A stretch of 64,000 nucleotides of DNA. Origin: Rhizobium albus (GTDB taxonomy: Bacteria; Pseudomonadota; Alphaproteobacteria; Rhizobiales; Rhizobiaceae). Under the pieces are notes generated by a model. That model was not told the origin of the DNA. It did not search any database and saw nothing but the letters and a program-made list of their open reading frames with translations. The number at the start of each line of letters is the position of its first letter. Position 1 is the first letter of the stretch. Made by a program: the position numbers and the translations under genes. Below, piece after piece: positions 18,774-27,541 of this stretch. The stretch spans positions 558,001 through 622,000 of the forward strand of contig BSNO01000001.1 of assembly GCA_030160035.1 (NCBI GenBank), in the 5' to 3' direction.

Positions 18774-19613
18774 TCAAAAGGATTGGAGAAGTGCCTGCGT
18801 CAATGCGCTGTCGCGCTCAGCCAGGCCGTCGATGACATCGAAATGGTGCGTCGCTTCATCCACGTGAAACTTGGTCATGACGCCGAAACCGTCCCAGAGT
18901 TCGGGCAGGATGCGGCTTTGGCGCAGGAATTCAGGCCGCTCCCTGCCGCCCACCCAGGCGAGAAGCCGCGTGCCGGCCAGGGGGCGCAGGAGCGCCGGGC
19001 TTTCCCGGTAGGCCTCTTCCTCATCGATCGCGAGAATCGCGTTCATCTCGGTCAGCATCAGCGGGCGCAGATCGTGAACGCCCGAGATCGAGATCACGTG
19101 TTCCACGCGCTCCCGAACGGGTGCGGCAAGCGGGGAATGCTCCGAAACCATGCGCGAGACGAGATGACCGCCGGCCGAGTGGCCCGCAAGCCGGATCGGG
19201 CCATTGATCCTATCACTCGCCTTGACGATCGCTGCCGCGACCTCGCGGCCGATCCGCGTCAGCCGCGCCTCGGGCGCCAGCGTGTAGGATGGCATCGCCA
19301 CGGCGAAGCCTCCATCGACTGCGCCGCGTGCCAGATGCGACCAGAAGGATTTGTCGAAAGCCTTCCAATAGCCGCCATGGACGAAGACAACGAGCCCCTT
19401 CGGTGATCCGACCGGCAGGAAGAGATCCAACCGGTTGCGCGGTTCGGGGCCATAGGAGATATCGATCTCAGCGCGATCGCGCTTTGCGAGCTCGGCGCGG
19501 AAGGCTGCGGCCTCTGCCGCCCAGCGGTCGGGATAGGCATCTGCGCCATCGATATAGGCGCCGTTCGTATAGGCGTCGTCCCAATCGGTGATCGGGTAAT
19601 CCTGTTTCGTCAT
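18774..19613 (-). CDS. Alpha/beta hydrolase, kynurenine formamidase (AFMID)-like
   Basis: Serine hydrolase of 279 aa. HGGYW forms the oxyanion hole, GHSAGGH carries the nucleophilic Ser, and ATHHFDVI near the C-terminus supplies the His. The HGGYW variant is typical of the AFMID-like branch that includes animal arylformamidase, so N-formylkynurenine or another aryl or alkyl ester is a reasonable substrate. No other kynurenine-pathway gene is nearby. The start at 19613 overlaps the nnr stop (ATGA), so it is translated together with nnr. Confidence 0.85.
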   Translation of the reverse strand: MTKQDYPITDWDDAYTNGAYIDGADAYPDRWAAEAAAFRAELAKRDRAEIDISYGPEPRNRLDLFLPVGSPKGLVVFVHGGYWKAFDKSFWSHLARGAVDGGFAVAMPSYTLAPEARLTRIGREVAAAIVKASDRINGPIRLAGHSAGGHLVSRMVSEHSPLAAPVRERVEHVISISGVHDLRPLMLTEMNAILAIDEEEAYRESPALLRPLAGTRLLAWVGGRERPEFLRQSRILPELWDGFGVMTKFHVDEATHHFDVIDGLAERDSALTQALLQSF

Positions 19614-21127
19614 GTGGTCCTCCCGGGCCCGGCCGTCGTGGCGAGATCCTCGATCAGAGCGCCTATCGCCTGATGCAGGGCCTTGTCCAGATCGTCCGCC
19701 GTCAGTCCAGGTCCCGCGATTTGCCCTGCACGGCCGTGAAGCCACGCGGCGGCGCTCGCGGCCTCGAAGGGTGGCATGCGCTGCGCGAGCAGCCCGCCGA
19801 TGATGCCTGCGAGCGTATCGCCGGAACCAGCCGTGGCGAGCCAGGGTGGTGCATTCGTGTTCACTGCTGCGCGACCTTCGGGCTCGGCGATGACCGTGTC
19901 GCCGCCCTTCAGCAGAACCGTCGCGCCGCTCGCGACGGCGGCCCGCTCGGCGAGGTCGATTTTCGAGAGACTTTCGTCTTTCCCCAGATCCGGAAAGAGC
20001 CGCGCGAACTCGCCGGAATGGGGTGTCAGCACGGTTGGCGCGCGACGCTCCTGGATGCGTGTGAAAAGCGCCTGCGGATCATTCTTGAAGACCGTCAGGG
20101 CGTCGGCATCCAGCACCAGCGCGGCGCTGCTCTCTAATGCCGCCAGCACCAGTTTGCGGCTTGCATCGTCGATACCGAGGCCCGGGCCGATGACGACAGC
20201 ATTCAGGCGCTCGTCCTCGAGCAAGGTTCTCAAATCGTCGGCATCATCGCAGCGGGCGAGCATGATGGCCGTGAGATGTGCGGCGTTCACCAGAAGAGCG
20301 CTGCCCGGCGACGCCACGGTCACCAGTCCGGCACCTGAGCGCAGGCAGGCCGTTGCCGCAAGGCGCGCAGCGCCGGTGCGGGTGGGGCCGCCGGACATGA
20401 CGATGGCGTGGCCCCGGCCGTATTTGTGCCCTTCCGCCGAGGGAACGGGGTAGGGGGAAGACCAAAGTTCACGCGTATTTTCGAAGCGCCGTAGGTCGAG
20501 CCGTCGCAACACTGCATGGTCGATGCCGATCTGCGCAACGCGGATCTCGCCGCAGTGGGCGCGGCCCGGAAAGAGAACGTGGCCGGGTTTCTTGCGGAAG
20601 AAGGTGACGGTGCGCGTCGCTTTGATCGCAACCCCCCGCACCGTGCCGCTTCGACCATCGATGCCGCTCGGCAGATCGACGGCCAGCACGGGGATACCGA
20701 ATCGGTTGACGGCATCGATCGTCTCGGCAGCTTCGCCCTGGACCGCGCGATCGAGACCGGCACCGAAGAGCGCATCGATGACGAGCCCGAAGCGGGACAG
20801 GTCAGCCGGCAATGCCGAGGACGTCTCACCCTGCCAATCGGCGAAAGCCAGTGCCGCATCGCCACGCAGCCGCTCGCGGGTACCGATGAGAACGACGGTC
20901 ACGGGCAGTCCCCGCAATCGCAGCACTTCCGCCACCACGAACCCGTCGCCGCCATTGTTGCCGATGCCGGCCAGCACGAGCACCCCGCGTGTCACAGACG
21001 GAAATGTCAGCGCCGCCTCGGCGACAGCTTGCCCTGCGACGCGCATGAGACCGATACCAGGCGTGCCCGCGTCGATCGTCAGGCGGTCCGCTTCGCCCAT
21101 TTCGCCTGGGGTTAGAAGTTCATGCAT
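19610..21127 (-). CDS. nnr: Bifunctional NAD(P)H-hydrate epimerase / ADP-dependent dehydratase
   Basis: Metabolite-repair enzyme of 505 aa that restores damaged NADHX and NADPHX. The N-terminal YjeF_N epimerase domain (about 1-215) has GIGNNGGDGFVVAE. The C-terminal ribokinase-like dehydratase has a VIGPGLG motif, the TPHSGEFARL region and the nucleotide-binding GSGDTLAGIIGG. Both domains look intact, as in E. coli YjeF (Nnr). In many alphaproteobacteria this gene lies beside glnB/glnA; here it heads a small unit with two oxidoreductase/hydrolase genes instead. Confidence 0.95.
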   Translation of the reverse strand: MHELLTPGEMGEADRLTIDAGTPGIGLMRVAGQAVAEAALTFPSVTRGVLVLAGIGNNGGDGFVVAEVLRLRGLPVTVVLIGTRERLRGDAALAFADWQGETSSALPADLSRFGLVIDALFGAGLDRAVQGEAAETIDAVNRFGIPVLAVDLPSGIDGRSGTVRGVAIKATRTVTFFRKKPGHVLFPGRAHCGEIRVAQIGIDHAVLRRLDLRRFENTRELWSSPYPVPSAEGHKYGRGHAIVMSGGPTRTGAARLAATACLRSGAGLVTVASPGSALLVNAAHLTAIMLARCDDADDLRTLLEDERLNAVVIGPGLGIDDASRKLVLAALESSAALVLDADALTVFKNDPQALFTRIQERRAPTVLTPHSGEFARLFPDLGKDESLSKIDLAERAAVASGATVLLKGGDTVIAEPEGRAAVNTNAPPWLATAGSGDTLAGIIGGLLAQRMPPFEAASAAAWLHGRAGQIAGPGLTADDLDKALHQAIGALIEDLATTAGPGRTT

Positions 21128-21182
21128 GGAATTTCAGAGGCTTGTCATTTGTGCAAAGCACAAAATCTGGTAGCTCAAGACC

Positions 21183-21980
21183 ATGATCATCTTTTCCGAT
21201 CTCGACGGGACGCTGCTCGATCACGCGACCTACTCCTTCGACGCAGCCCGGCCTGCGCTCGATGTCGTCAAGGCTAACGGCATCCCGCTCATCTTCGCAA
21301 CCAGCAAGACGGCTGCCGAGATCGCGCCGCTGAGGGAAGCGACCGGCATTCATTTGCCCGCGATTGTCGAAAATGGCGCTGGGATCGCGTGGCCGGGCCA
21401 TGCCGACGGGCAGGACGATGCGTATCGACAGATCCGCGCGGCGCTGGACAGGATGCCAAAGCCGCTCCGCGTGCTCTATCGCAGCTTCGGCGACATGGAC
21501 GATTCCGAGGTGGCAGAACGCACAGGCCTGTCGTTCGAGGGGGCCAGCCTTGCCCGTCGCCGGCTCTTTTCCGAGCCGGGGCTGTTTTCCGGCAGCGCTA
21601 ACGAGCGCGCCGCATTTCTGGATGCGCTCAAGGCCGAAGGCTTGTCTGCGGTGCAGGGCGGACGTTTCCTGACGATCTCGGCCGGTGCCAGCAAGGCCGA
21701 TCGGATGGCGGAAATCGTCGCCTGGCACGAAGCGGAAACTGGGCGGCCGGGCAGGCCGACGCTGGCACTCGGCGACGCGGCCAACGACATCGCGATGCTT
21801 GAGGCGGCCGATTTCGGCGTGATTGTTGCAAACAGCGCGCACCCGCCGCTTGCGCCGCTGGCGGGCGAGCAGACCGGGCGGATCAGCCGTACCGAAAAAG
21901 AAGGTCCGGCCGGATGGAACGAGGCGGTGCTCTCGTTCATTCGGCGCGTCGGAGCGATCGAGAAGGGGACAGCACAATGA
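21183..21980 (+). CDS. HAD-IIB phosphatase, mannosyl-/glucosyl-3-phosphoglycerate phosphatase family
   Basis: Phosphatase of 265 aa. HAD motif I is FSDLDGTLLD, motif II is IFATSKT, and motif IV is LALGDAANDIAML. It resembles MpgP/YedP, which remove the 3-phosphate from glycosyl-3-phosphoglycerate. The stop overlaps the start of a GpgS-like glycosyltransferase gene by 4 bases (ATGA), which makes glucosyl-3-phosphoglycerate the most likely substrate. The classical GpgP of the phosphoglycerate-mutase fold is absent, so this would be the second, MpgP-type solution to the step. Confidence 0.85.
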   Translation: MIIFSDLDGTLLDHATYSFDAARPALDVVKANGIPLIFATSKTAAEIAPLREATGIHLPAIVENGAGIAWPGHADGQDDAYRQIRAALDRMPKPLRVLYRSFGDMDDSEVAERTGLSFEGASLARRRLFSEPGLFSGSANERAAFLDALKAEGLSAVQGGRFLTISAGASKADRMAEIVAWHEAETGRPGRPTLALGDAANDIAMLEAADFGVIVANSAHPPLAPLAGEQTGRISRTEKEGPAGWNEAVLSFIRRVGAIEKGTAQ

Positions 21981-23194
21981 CCGATTTTCACCAGACAGGC
22001 GCGATTGCGACCCTGCACAATCTCACGCGCCGGCCGGTGGAGGAGATGGAGCGGGAACTCGTCGCCTTCAGCGAAAACAGGCCGATCTCGTTGATCCTGC
22101 CTTCGCTCTATTCGGAACTCGAAGGTGAGGCGCTGCCGCTGATCCTCGATCACCTGACGAAGGTGCCGTATCTGAAGGAAATCATCATCGGCCTTGATCG
22201 GGCGAGCGAAACGGAGTTCCACAAGGCCAAGGAGTTCTTCGGTCGCCTGCCGCAGCACCATCGTATTCTCTGGAACGACGGGCCGCGGTTGACGGCGATC
22301 CACGACAAGCTGATGGACTATGGCGTCGCGCCAACCGAATTGGGCAAGGGGCGCAACGTCTGGTACTGCATGGGCTATGCGCTGGCATCCGGGCGATCGG
22401 ATGTGGTGGCGCTGCACGATTGCGACATCGTTACCTATCACCGCGAGCTGCTGGCGCGCCTGGTCTATCCCGTTGCCAATCCGCGCTTCGGCTATGTTTT
22501 TGCCAAGGGCTTCTATTCCCGCATCGCCGATGGCAAGCTCAATGGGCGCGTGTCGCGCCTGCTGGTCGGACCGCTGCTCGATGCACTGGAAAAGACCATT
22601 GGACCCCAGCAATACATCGATTATCTGGCAGCCTTCCGCTATCCGCTCTCCGGCGAGTTCGCGATGCGCATGGCGACCATTCCGGATATCCGTATTCCGA
22701 CCGATTGGGGTTTGGAAATCGGCGTGCTTTCGGAGATGCGCCGCAATGCCAGCCAGCGCTCCATCTGCCAGGTGGATATCGCGGACATCTACGACCACAA
22801 GCACCAGGACCTGTCGCAGGACGATGCGGACAAGGGACTGTCGCGCATGTCGATCGATATCACCAAGGCCGTGTTCCGCAAGCTCGCGACGGAAGGCGTT
22901 ACGTTCACCTCAGGCACGTTCCGCTCGGTCAAGGCCACCTATTACCGTGCGGCGCTCGACATGATCGAAAGCTATCACGCCGACGCGGTGATGAACGGCC
23001 TCCGGCTCGACCGCCACCGGGAAGAGCAGGCCGTGGAGCTCTTTGCCGGCAACATCATGAAGGCCGGCGAGATGTTCCTCGAAAACCCGATGGAAACGCC
23101 TGTTATCCCCAATTGGCGGCGGGTCAATTCAGCCGCGCCGGGCATTCTCGATGATCTGCGCGACGCGGTGGAAGCCGACAACCGCGGCAGTTAA
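21977..23194 (+). CDS. gpgS: Glucosyl-3-phosphoglycerate synthase-like glycosyltransferase (GT81)
   Basis: Retaining glycosyltransferase of 405 aa, expected to join NDP-glucose and 3-phosphoglycerate. The GT-A fold begins with ISLILPSLYSELEGEAL, the metal-binding DxD-type motif is HDCDIVTY, and the central region has GRNVWYCMGYAL and PTDWGLEIGVL. The last two match the GpgS/MpgS group, whose members have about 400 residues. Overlap with the phosphatase gene supports a two-step pathway to glucosylglycerate, an osmolyte made under salt stress or nitrogen limitation. A mannosyl-3-phosphoglycerate synthase cannot be excluded. Confidence 0.8.
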   Translation: MTDFHQTGAIATLHNLTRRPVEEMERELVAFSENRPISLILPSLYSELEGEALPLILDHLTKVPYLKEIIIGLDRASETEFHKAKEFFGRLPQHHRILWNDGPRLTAIHDKLMDYGVAPTELGKGRNVWYCMGYALASGRSDVVALHDCDIVTYHRELLARLVYPVANPRFGYVFAKGFYSRIADGKLNGRVSRLLVGPLLDALEKTIGPQQYIDYLAAFRYPLSGEFAMRMATIPDIRIPTDWGLEIGVLSEMRRNASQRSICQVDIADIYDHKHQDLSQDDADKGLSRMSIDITKAVFRKLATEGVTFTSGTFRSVKATYYRAALDMIESYHADAVMNGLRLDRHREEQAVELFAGNIMKAGEMFLENPMETPVIPNWRRVNSAAPGILDDLRDAVEADNRGS

Positions 23195-23197
23195 GCG

Positions 23198-24949
23198 TTA
23201 AGCGGTTCGGTTGGCGAGCCAGACGCACTGATAGGGGTGAAGCTCGATGGCGGTGCCGATTTCGGCATCGATCTCGTTGCCGCTCAAAAGATCGGTCCAG
23301 GTCTCGCCCTTGATCAGGTTCAGGCTGACGAGCGGTAGCGTGATTGCACGATCGGTCACGTTGTGGATGGCGAAGATCGATTGCCCGCGGTCGATGCTCT
23401 GGCGCCAGACGCCGAAGAGGCCTTCGCCCAGTTGCAGCGTGAACTGCGTCGCGTTTGGGTGAAACGCCTTCTGGGTGGTGCGGATGTCGATCTGACGCTT
23501 CAGTTCGCCAAGCACGATGGCCTGTTCGCTTTCCGGGTCCGTCAGGCGCTCAGTCAGCGCATCGTAATCCCACTGGTGGCGGTTGAGCGACCGGTTGTGA
23601 CCCGTGCGGGCGCGCCGATCATGGTCGTTGGGGGTGGCGAGCAGGCTGTGGATATAGAAAGCGGGCATGCCTTCGAGCGCCATCATGATCGTTTGCGAGC
23701 ATAGAAAGCGTTCGCGGCGCCATTCGTCCGGCGTGCCGTCGATCTTGCCCTGGAAGGCGTCGAAAAGCGCAATATTCATCTCATAAGGCCGGTAGGTGCC
23801 GTCCGGCATGGCGCGCAGAGACACCGCGCCGCCGAAGGCTTCCACGGCGGCAATCATCTTGGCGATCTCCTCGTCGGGCAGAAGGCCCTCGGCTGGTCGG
23901 AGGCCAATGCCGTCATGGGACGCGACGAAATTGAAATAGAAGCAGCCGGCAGGCGCCGGCGGCATCGTCATCTGCCAGCGGTTGAGCGCGGTCGCGTCGC
24001 CCGAGAGAAGCGCGTGGACGACGAGCGGCGGGAACGAGAAATTATAGACCGCATGGGCTTCGTTGCGGTTCCCAAAATAGGAGAGGTTCTCCATGTTCGG
24101 AACGTTGGTTTCCGTGATCAGAAGCAGCGGCACCTCGGCGTAGTCGGCGAGCGTGCGCATCAGCCGGACGATCTCGTGCGTCTGTGGCAAGTGGATGCAG
24201 TTGGTGCCGATCTCCTTCCAGACGAAGGCGACGGCGTCGAGCCGGATCGTGCGGACGCCGCGATCGATGTGAAAGCGCATGATGCGCAGAAACTCGATCA
24301 ACATCTCCGGATTGGCGAAATTCAGATCGACCTGGTCTTCGGAGAAGGTACACCAGACGTGTCGCTCGCCATGCGCCGTTTCCACCTTCCGCAGAAGCGG
24401 ATGCGGACGTGGACGCACGACGGCGGAAAGATCGGTCGCGGGGTCGACTTCGACGAAAAAGCCGCTACCGGGCCCCTCGCCGCGCAGATACTGCTTGAAC
24501 CAGAGCGATGCAGAGGAAACGTGGTTCAGCACCAGATCGGCCATCAATCGGTAGCGCCGGCCAAGCCTCTGGAGGTGCTTCCAGTCGCCGACATCGGGGT
24601 TGACGCTGTAATAGTCGACGACGGCAAAACCATCATCGGAGGTGTAGGGAAAGAACGGCAGGACGTGGACGTTGTTCACGCTGCCATCGAGATGCGTATC
24701 GAGAAAATCCTGCAGCAGTGCGACGGGGGCGGTCTTCCCGTCGATCAGCGAATTGCCATAGGCGATCAGAGCGGTGTCGCGCTCGCTCCAGGGCGGCTGG
24801 TTGGTCAGACGGCCTTTGCTGCGCGGCTTGGCTTTGCCGCTTTCGGGCCAGAAGGCGGCAATCATCGCATCGGTCAGAGCAGCGCTGTCGTGCTCGGGGT
24901 AGATGAAGGCGAGATGGCTTTCCAGGCGCGAACGGAGAAATGAGGGCAT
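23198..24949 (-). CDS. GH13 subfamily 18 phosphorylase (sucrose / glucosylglycerate phosphorylase-like)
   Basis: Alpha-amylase superfamily enzyme of 583 aa. The nucleophile Asp is in TIRLDAVAF, the acid/base Glu in LITETNVP, and the transition-state Asp in VASHDGIGL, so all three catalytic carboxylates are kept. Subfamily 18 enzymes split sucrose, glucosylglycerate or related glucosides with phosphate to give glucose-1-phosphate. The gene is convergent with gpgS, with three bases between the stops, so a glucosylglycerate phosphorylase (as described for E. coli YcjM) fits better than sucrose phosphorylase. No fructokinase or sucrose porter is nearby. Confidence 0.82.
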   Translation of the reverse strand: MPSFLRSRLESHLAFIYPEHDSAALTDAMIAAFWPESGKAKPRSKGRLTNQPPWSERDTALIAYGNSLIDGKTAPVALLQDFLDTHLDGSVNNVHVLPFFPYTSDDGFAVVDYYSVNPDVGDWKHLQRLGRRYRLMADLVLNHVSSASLWFKQYLRGEGPGSGFFVEVDPATDLSAVVRPRPHPLLRKVETAHGERHVWCTFSEDQVDLNFANPEMLIEFLRIMRFHIDRGVRTIRLDAVAFVWKEIGTNCIHLPQTHEIVRLMRTLADYAEVPLLLITETNVPNMENLSYFGNRNEAHAVYNFSFPPLVVHALLSGDATALNRWQMTMPPAPAGCFYFNFVASHDGIGLRPAEGLLPDEEIAKMIAAVEAFGGAVSLRAMPDGTYRPYEMNIALFDAFQGKIDGTPDEWRRERFLCSQTIMMALEGMPAFYIHSLLATPNDHDRRARTGHNRSLNRHQWDYDALTERLTDPESEQAIVLGELKRQIDIRTTQKAFHPNATQFTLQLGEGLFGVWRQSIDRGQSIFAIHNVTDRAITLPLVSLNLIKGETWTDLLSGNEIDAEIGTAIELHPYQCVWLANRTA

Positions 24950-25006
24950 CGATCAAGCTTACCGCGCTGCAACAACAAAACTCAATGGGTTAAGCTGGAA
25001 CGTGGC

Positions 25007-26200
25007 TCAAGTGCGGCGGGGCGCCATGTGGAGGGTCGCGAGATAGACGCACACGCCGCCGGCGATGGCGGCCAGCAGGATGATGATCAGCACGGTGTCG
25101 TAGCCACCGAATTCCCAGACCAGAGATCCGAAGAAGGGCGCAACCGCAATGCCGAGCAGGTAGGGCGCCGCCAGTGCGCCGGCGACCGCGCCGAAATTCG
25201 TCGCGCCCATGGATTCGCGCGTGATGGCAGGCTTTGCGATGCTCATAACGCCGAAGCAGGCGCCCTGCAGCAGCACGAACCCCGCCACGAACAGGGGAAC
25301 CGCTGCGGCGGCGATCAGGGCCAGCGTCGCGAGCGTGATGCCGCTGAAGCAGGCGAGCACGATCGCTCTGATGGACGTTCGATGGGCGGTCAGCATCATG
25401 GCGATCCGGCCGACGACCTGCATCGGCCCGATCATGGAGGCCGCAAAGACTGCGCTTGACGCATCGAAGCCGCGTTCGCGCAAGAGCGGCAGAATATGGT
25501 TCAGGATTACCCCGTGATTGATGGCGATCAGGGTGAAGCCGGCAGCTAGTAGCCAGAAGGTTGCGCTGCGAAGATGCGCGCTCCCATGATGGAGCCCTTC
25601 AGGTGCGCTGGAGGTCGCCGTGCGGCGGAACCCAGCTTCGAAATGGCGCGCGCCGAACCACATGAGCGGTGCGGCGATGAGGATGATCAATCCGGCATAG
25701 GTCATGGCTGCCACCCGCCATGAGGCAGCTTCCGAAACATAATGGCCGAGCGGAAACGACAGCGTGCCGGCGAAGCCCGCAACCAGCGTGACCAGGGTTA
25801 TCGCGCGTGTCGCCGTCGGGCCGATCGCGCGGGTCATGAAGGCGAAGGTCGGTTCATAAAGGCCGCCGCCCATCGCAATCCCGATCACCGCCCAAGCCAG
25901 GTAGAATTGCCAAACCGTTTGCACTTGCGACAAAGCGAGCATCGTCAAGCCGCCGAGCAGAATGCTGCCGGTGAGCACGACAGGGCCGATGCCCCTGTCG
26001 ATCAGTCGGCCGACAAGCGGCGACACCAGCGCCGACGCGACGATGGCGAGGGTGAGCGCGCCGGTCAGCGCTGGCTTCGACCAGCCGAAGTCGGCTTCGA
26101 AACGCACAAAAAGCGCTGGAAATGCATAGAACGTGCCGCACCAGATCAGTGTTTGGGCGATGGCGATGGCGGCAATCGCCCATATGTCAGTGCGGTGCAT
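25007..26200 (-). CDS. MFS transporter
   Basis: Major facilitator of 397 aa with 12 hydrophobic segments. The motif after helix 2 is LVGRLIDRGIG, a form of the MFS loop 2-3 signature (GxLaDrxGrr). A hydrophilic central loop (HFEAGFRRTATSSAPEGLHHGS) separates the two halves. The overall look is of the monocarboxylate/oxalate-formate or YbfB-like group; substrate unknown. It follows the CPA1 antiporter gene on the same strand with a 15-base gap, so the two are probably cotranscribed. Confidence 0.88.
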   Translation of the reverse strand: MHRTDIWAIAAIAIAQTLIWCGTFYAFPALFVRFEADFGWSKPALTGALTLAIVASALVSPLVGRLIDRGIGPVVLTGSILLGGLTMLALSQVQTVWQFYLAWAVIGIAMGGGLYEPTFAFMTRAIGPTATRAITLVTLVAGFAGTLSFPLGHYVSEAASWRVAAMTYAGLIILIAAPLMWFGARHFEAGFRRTATSSAPEGLHHGSAHLRSATFWLLAAGFTLIAINHGVILNHILPLLRERGFDASSAVFAASMIGPMQVVGRIAMMLTAHRTSIRAIVLACFSGITLATLALIAAAAVPLFVAGFVLLQGACFGVMSIAKPAITRESMGATNFGAVAGALAAPYLLGIAVAPFFGSLVWEFGGYDTVLIIILLAAIAGGVCVYLATLHMAPRRT

Positions 26201-26215
26201 CAGGTATCCGTCTCA

Positions 26216-27454
26216 TCAGTCAGCGGTCGTGTCCGTGTAGCGCTTGACGACGATGCCGGCCGTCAAACCATGCACGATCGATGACAGGACGATGACAAGT
26301 GCCGTCGCCGCCCACAATTTATCCATGTCCGCGAAGTCTGCGTGCCCACCGGCAAAGGCCATGTAATAGATCGAACCGACACCGCGCACGCCGAAAAAGG
26401 CGACATCGTTGCGCGCCTGGCCGCTGAGAGAGGTGCCGATCAGCGACAGCCATGCAATGACCGGGCGGATCACGAAGATCAGGAGAGCGGCAAGCGTTGC
26501 CAGGCGCCAGTCGATCAGCGGCAGGAGGTCGAGAAACACGCCCCCCAGCATGAACAGCATGACCGCGGTAAGCGCGTATTCCAAAGGCTCGATGAAATCG
26601 TGGAGCTTGCGATGATAGACGTTCTCCGGCTCGTAGCGGCGGATCGTCAGGCCGGCGACGAAGACGGCGACGAAGCCGTAGCCTTCCACCAGTTCCGTCG
26701 TGCCGTAGCACAGGATGACGGCCGCGAAGGCAATGACGCCAGCGCCGGACTTGGCGATTGGGTTATGGCTCGGGATGGAAAAGACGATGCGTGAGAGGAT
26801 GTAACCCGTGACGAAGCCGCCGGCGATGCCCATGGCGATGCGGTAGACGACATCGCGCAACAGCCATTCGAGCCCCCATTGGGCCGGTTCAAAGCCTTGG
26901 GCCGCGACGATGATGGCCAGATACACGAAGGGAAAGGCAAGCCCGTCATTGAGGCCGGCCTCGGTCGTCAGCGCCAGGCGCACCGGATGCTCGTTTCCCC
27001 GCTGCGGCGGGCCGACCTGGAGGTCGCCGGCCAGGACCGGATCGGTCGGCGACAGTGCGGCCCCGAGCAGGATCGCACCGGCGATCGACAGGCCGGCGAA
27101 GGCCCAACCGGTGAAGGCAACAGCCGCAATCGTCAAAGGCATCGCGATGAGCAGCAGGCGCATGGTCGGCGTCAGCAACTGCCGGTTGAAGCGCGTATCG
27201 ATCCGAATGCCAGCGCCGAAAAGCGCCACGATGACGGCAAATTCGCTGGCAATCTCCCACAGATAGCCATCCTCGATCGGGTGCAGAATGTCCGGCATGC
27301 CGGGAAAGAAGGTGTAGGCCACAAGCCCCGATGCGATCAGCAGGGCGGAGGCGGCCGGCTCCCAGCCGGGGATGAAGCGGGGGAACCAATAGGAATTGAC
27401 GACGCTCGCGCCGATTACGAGAAGCAGGACATGGTAGCTGCTGAATTCGAACAT
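26216..27454 (-). CDS. CPA1 family Na+/H+ antiporter
   Basis: Cation:proton antiporter of 412 aa with about 12 hydrophobic segments. The CPA1 motif LSPTDPVLAGD and the following TEAGLNDGLAFPF contain the Asp residues expected in the ion-binding site. The C-terminus ends shortly after the last helix, without the long cytosolic tail of eukaryotic or NhaP2-type members. It would pump Na+ (or K+) out against protons. Neighbours are the MFS gene downstream and the sulfur operon upstream, the latter 87 bases away. Confidence 0.9.
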   Translation of the reverse strand: MFEFSSYHVLLLVIGASVVNSYWFPRFIPGWEPAASALLIASGLVAYTFFPGMPDILHPIEDGYLWEIASEFAVIVALFGAGIRIDTRFNRQLLTPTMRLLLIAMPLTIAAVAFTGWAFAGLSIAGAILLGAALSPTDPVLAGDLQVGPPQRGNEHPVRLALTTEAGLNDGLAFPFVYLAIIVAAQGFEPAQWGLEWLLRDVVYRIAMGIAGGFVTGYILSRIVFSIPSHNPIAKSGAGVIAFAAVILCYGTTELVEGYGFVAVFVAGLTIRRYEPENVYHRKLHDFIEPLEYALTAVMLFMLGGVFLDLLPLIDWRLATLAALLIFVIRPVIAWLSLIGTSLSGQARNDVAFFGVRGVGSIYYMAFAGGHADFADMDKLWAATALVIVLSSIVHGLTAGIVVKRYTDTTAD

Positions 27455-27541
27455 GCGTATCCAGGGCGGCGGTTGCCTGGTGGAATCGTGCCGCTTGTCC
27501 TGTCTATAGCGTCTCTCCGCGCGCGATGACGACGCCTTTTC

